From Gemmataceae bacterium (GTDB taxonomy: Bacteria > Planctomycetota > Planctomycetia > Gemmatales > Gemmataceae), in assembly GCA_022616435.1 (NCBI GenBank), contig JAKEET010000198.1:1-38063 (forward strand): a stretch of 38,063 nucleotides of DNA, read 5' to 3'. The notes under the pieces are model-generated. The model did no database searches and was not told the DNA's origin. It saw nothing but the letters and a program-made list of their open reading frames with translations. Position numbers and translations under genes: made by a program. This document shows positions 33,675 to 38,063 of the stretch, in pieces. The first letter of the stretch is position 1. Each line of letters starts with the position of its first letter.

Positions 33675-36600
33675 GTGAACAAGCTCGACTCGTTGCCGCC
33701 GATCCTGCAATCGAAGTTCGGCCAACTGCAACGGCGCATCCGCGTGGCCCGGCTGCTGCGCGGCGTGGCCGGGAGCGTCGTGGCGCTGGTCGGGTTGTTT
33801 CTCGCGGCCTTCCTGGTCGAGGCGCTCGTCGGCTGGCCGGTCTCCGGGTTGCGCGGCGTCCATGTCGTGTTGTGGATGGCGACGGGAATCGGCGTCGTGT
33901 CAACGCTGGTCATGTGGCAGCGGTCGTTGCCGTGGCCGCATCTGGCGGCGCTCGTCGAACGGCGTTTTCCGATATTGGGCGAACGTCTGGCGAGCACGGT
34001 GGAGCTGCAGCAAGCCGGGCTGGAAGAAGCCGAGGCCGGATTCCACGGCTCGCCGGAGCTGATCCGCTGGCTGCGCGACGAAACGGTCGAGCGGGCCGCG
34101 CCTTTGGATTTTCGCGAGGCCTATGGCATCCGCGCGCCGCGCAAGCTGGCCGCGGCCGCGCTGGGCTTGCTGCTGGCCGCGTTGACGCCGCTGCTCGGGT
34201 CCGATGCGTACGCCCGTTTCGGCCGGCGGGTGTTGTTCGCGTGGTCGCCGTCCGTTCATGGCTACACGCTGGAAGTCAGCCCGGGCGATCAGTACGTGGC
34301 GCGGGGTCGGTCCGCGGCAGTCACGGCGAAGCTGGCTCCCCTGGAAGACGGCGTCCATTTGCCGGCAACGTGCGTGCTGGTTTACGAAGAGGGAGGCGGC
34401 GCTCCGCGGCGTTTGCGGATGGAGGCGGTGGATGACGCCACGTTCAGTGTGACCTGGCCGGTCGTGCAAGACTCGCTCCGTTATCATGTGCAAGCCGGCG
34501 ACTTGGTGAGCCCGACCTATCGGCTCGACGCGGTCGATCCGGTGGCGCTCGCGCCGGACAACCCGACGGTGAAGGTCGCGCCGCCGCCCTACGTCAATCC
34601 GAAAACGCTTCCCGCGCTCGAACATGCCGGCCAGACGCCCTTCACGGCGCTGCAATACAGCCGGTCGCGATTCATGTTTGCCTTCGATCGTCCGGCCCGC
34701 AAGGCGACAATTCGCTGGCGCGCCGATTCGCGGGAACAAACGCTCGAGCTGGAGTTGTCGGGAAACCGGCGCGACGCACGCTGGGAGACGACGGCGACGC
34801 TGATCGGACCCCAGGCGGCGATGCTGATCCTCGAAGGGGAGCACGGCATCGTGAGCAGCTACGCGTTGCCCGACTGGTCGGTGTGGACCGATGACGGCCC
34901 CTGGTTCAGCGCGGCGCCGGTGCTCGGGATCGCGGGAAGCGGTGAGCGGCCGAAAGTCGTCGCCCCGGATGACGTGATCCCGATCAAGGCGGTGGCCGAG
35001 GATCAAGTGGGAGTGGATCGCGTCGAACTGGAATATCGCATCAACAATGACCCGACCCAAACGATCTTGCTGGCGAATGGCCATGGCGAAACGCGTGTCG
35101 CCACGGACATGTCGTGGCGGTTGCAGGGTTTGGCGAAGCCGGGTGACACGCTCGCGTGCCGGCTGCGGGCGACCGACAACCGGCGGCTGCGCCGGGGCGA
35201 GGTGTCCGCTGCCGGCGAGACGGGCGGCGCGCCGGTCCCGGATCGCGATCTGGGCCCGAATGTCGCGTATCTGCCCGATCGAGAAAACGGCGAGGATCGG
35301 TGGTGGTCGTTCAAGGTGGAACTGCAGGCCGAGCCGTTGGCCAAGCAGGAAGCGGCGGCCCAGCGCGATGAGTTCCACGCCTGGATCGAGCGGATCAAGA
35401 AGCAGCTCGAACAGGAGCGGCAACAGGTGCGGAAGGTCAAGCTGGCCAGCCATCCGATGCCGGTGCTGACCGCGGAGCAAGCGAGCCAGGTGAAGCAGGC
35501 CCGCCAATGGAACCAGGTCAGCCAGCAAGAATTGCGGTCGCTGGGGTCGAAGGCGGCGGCCGTCGCGGGCTTGCAGAATCTGGCGCGGCTCAGTTTCGAC
35601 ATTGCCCGGCGCGAGCTGGGCGACAGCGATGCGGCTTTGCAGGACAGCCTGGCCAAGGACCGGACCGCCAGCCGGCGCGAAGCGGCCCTGGACAAGGCGG
35701 ACCAGGCGTTGCAGTCGGCCCTGGAGCGTCTTGGCACGCTCCGCAAGATGAACGAGCTGCTGGCCCAGGAACGGCTCGACCTGCACGATCTGCAACAACT
35801 GGCGCACGAGGAGCAGGAGTTGGCCAAGCAGGCCGAGGCGGCGGCGGCCGATCCGCACGCGAACGCCAAGGAGCTGGAGCGGCTGCAGGCGGAGCAAGCG
35901 AAACTCAGGGCGCGCGTGCAGGAGCTGGCGGACAAGAACCCGCGCCTCCAAGCCGCGGCGCGGCAAGCCCGCCAGGCCCGGATGCAGGCCCTTGCCAAGC
36001 AGGCCCATCACCTGGCCATGCAGCAGCGGAAGCTTTCACAAGAGGCCGAGGCCCAATGGCAGGCCGAGCTGAAGACGGAGTTCGCCAGCCTGGCCAAGCA
36101 GCAGCGCGATCTGGCGGGGAAGGCGGAAAAGCTCGGCCGCGCGGCGGCGTCCGGGCCAGCGGGCGCGGTGGGTCCGATGCCGCATCGGCCGGCGCTGGCT
36201 GCCGCCGACCGGCTCGGAGACGGCGACATCGAGTCGGCGCTGGAGCAGCAGCAAGCGGCGCAGGGCGCGCTGCAAGCGCTGGGGGCACAGCTCGACAAGG
36301 CCTTCGCCTTGGGCCGCGATCCGCGCGCCGCCATCCAAAAGCTGGCGCGCATGCAAGATGATCTGATCAAGCAGCTCGAAAAGCTCGGCGCGGATTTTGC
36401 GCGGCTGCCGATCGACAAGGTGCGGGCGCAGCTTGCCGAGATCACCAGGAGCCAGCAGTCCTTGCACGACGCGGTGGGGAAACTGGAAACGCCGTCGTCT
36501 CAGGAGCGGACCCGGCAACAGGTGCACGATGTCGCCGGTGAAGCCGCGCGGGCGCTGTTGCAGAGCGATGCGCTCGGCGGCTTCTTCAAGATGGAGGAGG

Positions 36601-37487
36601 CCCGCGACGCTCTGCAAGCGTGGGCGCGGCAGCTCCCGGAGACCGCGCCGCCGGCAACCGGCAAGGACACGCCGGAGGAGCGCCTGGTGAAGCAGCAGGC
36701 CGGGCAGGCGCGGCAGTTGGCCAAGAGCCAGCACGAATTGCGCGAAGCCACGCGGCGGTTGCTGGCGGAGCTCGCCAAGTCGCAAGGCGGATCGGCGGAG
36801 CGGGCGCAGCAAAAGCAGGACGTGGATCAGCTGGCGGAGCAGCTCATGGAGCTTTCGCAGCGCGCCGGCCCGGAGACGAACAAGACCAGCCGGGACGCCG
36901 CCCACGCGGCGCAGATGGCCCAGAAGGCCATGGCGAAGAGCCAAGCGGACAAGGAGCAAGGCAAGATGAAGCAGGCCCGCGCCGGCGACGCGGAATCGGC
37001 GCTGCAATTGCAGATGGCGGCCAAGAAGCTCGACGAAGCATCCGCGGCGATGGCGCCGGCGCGGCCGGACAAGGACTCCAACGACGCGGCCCTGCAGCAA
37101 GCGTTTCGCGAGGGCCAGATGAAACTGGAGCAGGCCCAGCAGCAATTGCAGCAGTCGCCCAAGGACGCGGCCCACACGATGCGGCAGGCGGCCCAGGCGC
37201 TCGGCCGGACCGTGAAGCAAGCGCAGCAATCGGCAGGCCCGCCCAGTCCGTCCGGCGGCGGCATGCCGGCGCAATCATTCCAGGGCGGCGCCGCGCGCGC
37301 GTCGGGAGAGATCCTTGCCGAACAGCTCCAAGCACACGCGGGCAAGGGCTGGGGCGAGCTGCCGGGCGAGCTGCGCACCCGCATCGTGCAAGATCTGCGG
37401 GCCCGCTACGGCGACGCCTACGGCCCCATCATCCAGCGCTATTTCCAGCGGATCGCCGACGTGCCGGCGGACAAGACGCAGAAGTAG
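33675..37487 (+). CDS. Giant coiled-coil membrane protein, DUF4175-like
   Basis: A 1270-residue protein; I place the start at the GTG at 33675, since the frame before it crosses the terminator and promoter region. The N-terminus has two membrane segments (about 29-50 and 61-82) and a third at about 157-176. From about 190 to 560 there are strand-rich Ig-like segments, including VAEDQVGVDRVELEYR. From about 565 to 1200 the protein is Gln/Ala/Lys-rich coiled coil (many KQAQQ, LEQERQQ and AEELQ heptads), and a short helical end (GELRTRIVQDLRARYGDAYG) closes it. Proteins with this plan are widespread in planctomycetes, often beside BatA/MoxR genes, but none are next to it here. Role unknown; a structural or envelope-tethering function is plausible. 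Confidence 0.8.
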   Translation: MNKLDSLPPILQSKFGQLQRRIRVARLLRGVAGSVVALVGLFLAAFLVEALVGWPVSGLRGVHVVLWMATGIGVVSTLVMWQRSLPWPHLAALVERRFPILGERLASTVELQQAGLEEAEAGFHGSPELIRWLRDETVERAAPLDFREAYGIRAPRKLAAAALGLLLAALTPLLGSDAYARFGRRVLFAWSPSVHGYTLEVSPGDQYVARGRSAAVTAKLAPLEDGVHLPATCVLVYEEGGGAPRRLRMEAVDDATFSVTWPVVQDSLRYHVQAGDLVSPTYRLDAVDPVALAPDNPTVKVAPPPYVNPKTLPALEHAGQTPFTALQYSRSRFMFAFDRPARKATIRWRADSREQTLELELSGNRRDARWETTATLIGPQAAMLILEGEHGIVSSYALPDWSVWTDDGPWFSAAPVLGIAGSGERPKVVAPDDVIPIKAVAEDQVGVDRVELEYRINNDPTQTILLANGHGETRVATDMSWRLQGLAKPGDTLACRLRATDNRRLRRGEVSAAGETGGAPVPDRDLGPNVAYLPDRENGEDRWWSFKVELQAEPLAKQEAAAQRDEFHAWIERIKKQLEQERQQVRKVKLASHPMPVLTAEQASQVKQARQWNQVSQQELRSLGSKAAAVAGLQNLARLSFDIARRELGDSDAALQDSLAKDRTASRREAALDKADQALQSALERLGTLRKMNELLAQERLDLHDLQQLAHEEQELAKQAEAAAADPHANAKELERLQAEQAKLRARVQELADKNPRLQAAARQARQARMQALAKQAHHLAMQQRKLSQEAEAQWQAELKTEFASLAKQQRDLAGKAEKLGRAAASGPAGAVGPMPHRPALAAADRLGDGDIESALEQQQAAQGALQALGAQLDKAFALGRDPRAAIQKLARMQDDLIKQLEKLGADFARLPIDKVRAQLAEITRSQQSLHDAVGKLETPSSQERTRQQVHDVAGEAARALLQSDALGGFFKMEEARDALQAWARQLPETAPPATGKDTPEERLVKQQAGQARQLAKSQHELREATRRLLAELAKSQGGSAERAQQKQDVDQLAEQLMELSQRAGPETNKTSRDAAHAAQMAQKAMAKSQADKEQGKMKQARAGDAESALQLQMAAKKLDEASAAMAPARPDKDSNDAALQQAFREGQMKLEQAQQQLQQSPKDAAHTMRQAAQALGRTVKQAQQSAGPPSPSGGGMPAQSFQGGAARASGEILAEQLQAHAGKGWGELPGELRTRIVQDLRARYGDAYGPIIQRYFQRIADVPADKTQK

Positions 37488-37502
37488 ACCACTTCCTTGG
37501 AA

Positions 37503-37640
37503 TCAATCGACGGCCAAGATGTCGTGCAGGCGGTCGCGCAACCGCAGCCGGGCGCGATAGAGAAGACTTTTCGCCGCCTTGGGCGTCAGCGCCAGCGCTT
37601 GGGCGATCTCCGCGTAGGAACGATCCTGATACTGTTGCAT
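37503..37640 (-). pseudogene. C-terminal region 4 of an ECF-type sigma factor, truncated
   Basis: The minus strand encodes MQQYQDRSYAEIAQALALTP followed by KAAKSLLYRARLRLRDRL and a stop. This is the helix-turn-helix of sigma-70 region 4, which recognises the -35 element. Upstream of the ATG at 37640 the frame changes to RRTDTE preceded by Pro/Ala/Arg-rich sequence that is not sigma-like, so regions 2 and the start of region 4 are missing. The break coincides with the end of an IS66 transposase remnant. It is convergent with the giant gene (15 nt apart). Confidence 0.7.
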
Positions 37641-37980
37641 TTCGGTGTCCGTCCGGCGAACAGCGGGGGTGCTGCGGCGGGCGGGGGGCGTGGGGGCGCA
37701 AGCAAGAAGCCCGGCACGCTAGCCAGGCTCGTGAGAATGGAGATCGACGATTACCGCGGCAGCGCTGGGCTGGGCCACCCGGCCGGCTTGCCACCGATCC
37801 GGCAGCAGCTCGGCGACGCGCTCGGCCGATAGCGTCGGCAGCCGCGTCAGCACGTCCTGCAGATACGCCCACGGCTCGACGCCGAGCCGATGGCAGGTCG
37901 AGGTGAAGCTGTAGAGGATCGCCGCCGTCTCGCCGCCCCGATCACTGCCGACGAACAGCCAGACCTGGGTCCCTTTGTAA
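37640..37980 (-). mobile_element. IS66-type insertion sequence remnant
   Basis: The stretch between the sigma-factor break (about 37640) and the change of sequence character at about 37975 contains the end of an IS66 transposase and its non-coding tail. GTCCGTCCGGCGAAC at about 37648-37662 may be the IS end. Boundaries are estimated from where protein similarity stops; no target duplication could be confirmed. Confidence 0.5.
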
Positions 37981-38063
37981 ATCAATGTGTATTTCATGTC
38001 GTCGAGTAGCGGAAACAGCAATCCGCTGTAGTAAATCGAAAGAGCTTGCTGGCTTTTCTTGAA
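37719..38063 (-). pseudogene. IS66 transposase C-terminal domain fused to an unrelated upstream segment
   Basis: The frame is open to the right edge of the window. Its second part, LFVGSDRGGETAAILYSFTS followed by TCHRLGVEPWAYLQDVLTRL and ending LLPDRW, is the IS66 C-terminal domain. In IS66 transposases it should be preceded by an NNPVERAIRPIALGRKNW-like segment with the catalytic Glu; here it is preceded by FKKSQQALSIYYSGLLFPLL and MKYTLIYKGTQV, which do not match. So either a deletion or an insertion joined two unrelated genes. The first part is unknown and may continue outside the window. Confidence 0.65.

Overview
The window is high-GC DNA that looks like a chromosome segment of a planctomycete, most likely of the Gemmataceae or a near relative. 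This rests on a planctomycete-type N-terminal FERLEDR motif on a giant secreted protein, a TIGR03000-family protein with a Cys/Gly-rich N-terminus, a very long coiled-coil membrane protein, several secreted propeller and VCBS proteins, and intergenic regions packed with long palindromic repeats. I see no tRNA, rRNA, CRISPR array or phage module. The assignment is an inference from family content only.

Layout. 1-220: 3' part of a GT2 glycosyltransferase without its catalytic N-terminus. 430-6558: secreted subtilase with a P-domain and twelve Calx-beta repeats. 6675-11501: a Tat-type propeller protein, a VCBS/FG-GAP protein and a neutral-ceramidase-like protein, with a propeller remnant between the last two. 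11552-17772: a minus-strand block holding a small membrane protein, ATP sulfurylase, a Uma2-family protein, the medium and small subunits of a molybdenum hydroxylase (no large subunit seen), a tandem pair of small zinc-ribbon proteins (one frameshifted) and a succinate-semialdehyde-type dehydrogenase. 17979-19299: DUF2752 protein and lipoprotein. 19372-24181 (minus): CehA/McbA-like metallohydrolase with EF-hands, a TIGR03000 gene broken by an in-frame stop, and a zinc-ribbon membrane protein. 24304-28734 (minus): orphan E1-alpha-like dehydrogenase subunit, PurD, and a redoxin/cytochrome c/copper-monooxygenase fusion. 28898-29443: LOG family protein. 29464-33495: a membrane-bound sigma-54 activator divergent from an alpha/beta hydrolase. 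33675-37487: giant DUF4175-like coiled-coil protein. 37503-38063: a truncated ECF sigma factor next to an IS66 transposase fragment.

The most interesting regulatory signal is a pair of near-consensus sigma-54 promoters (GG-N10-GC, TTGGCATG-N4-TTGC). One lies in front of the hydrolase, about 105 bp downstream of a perfect palindrome in the intergenic region shared with the sigma-54 activator. The other lies in front of the TIGR03000 gene. Together they suggest a local sigma-54 circuit.

The second theme is genome decay and repeat invasion. There are at least six broken or truncated genes and about ten long inverted repeats. One repeat inserted in frame into a coding region and another supplies the C-terminus and stop codon of PurD. 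Some disruptions could be sequencing or assembly errors, which cannot be judged from this sequence alone.
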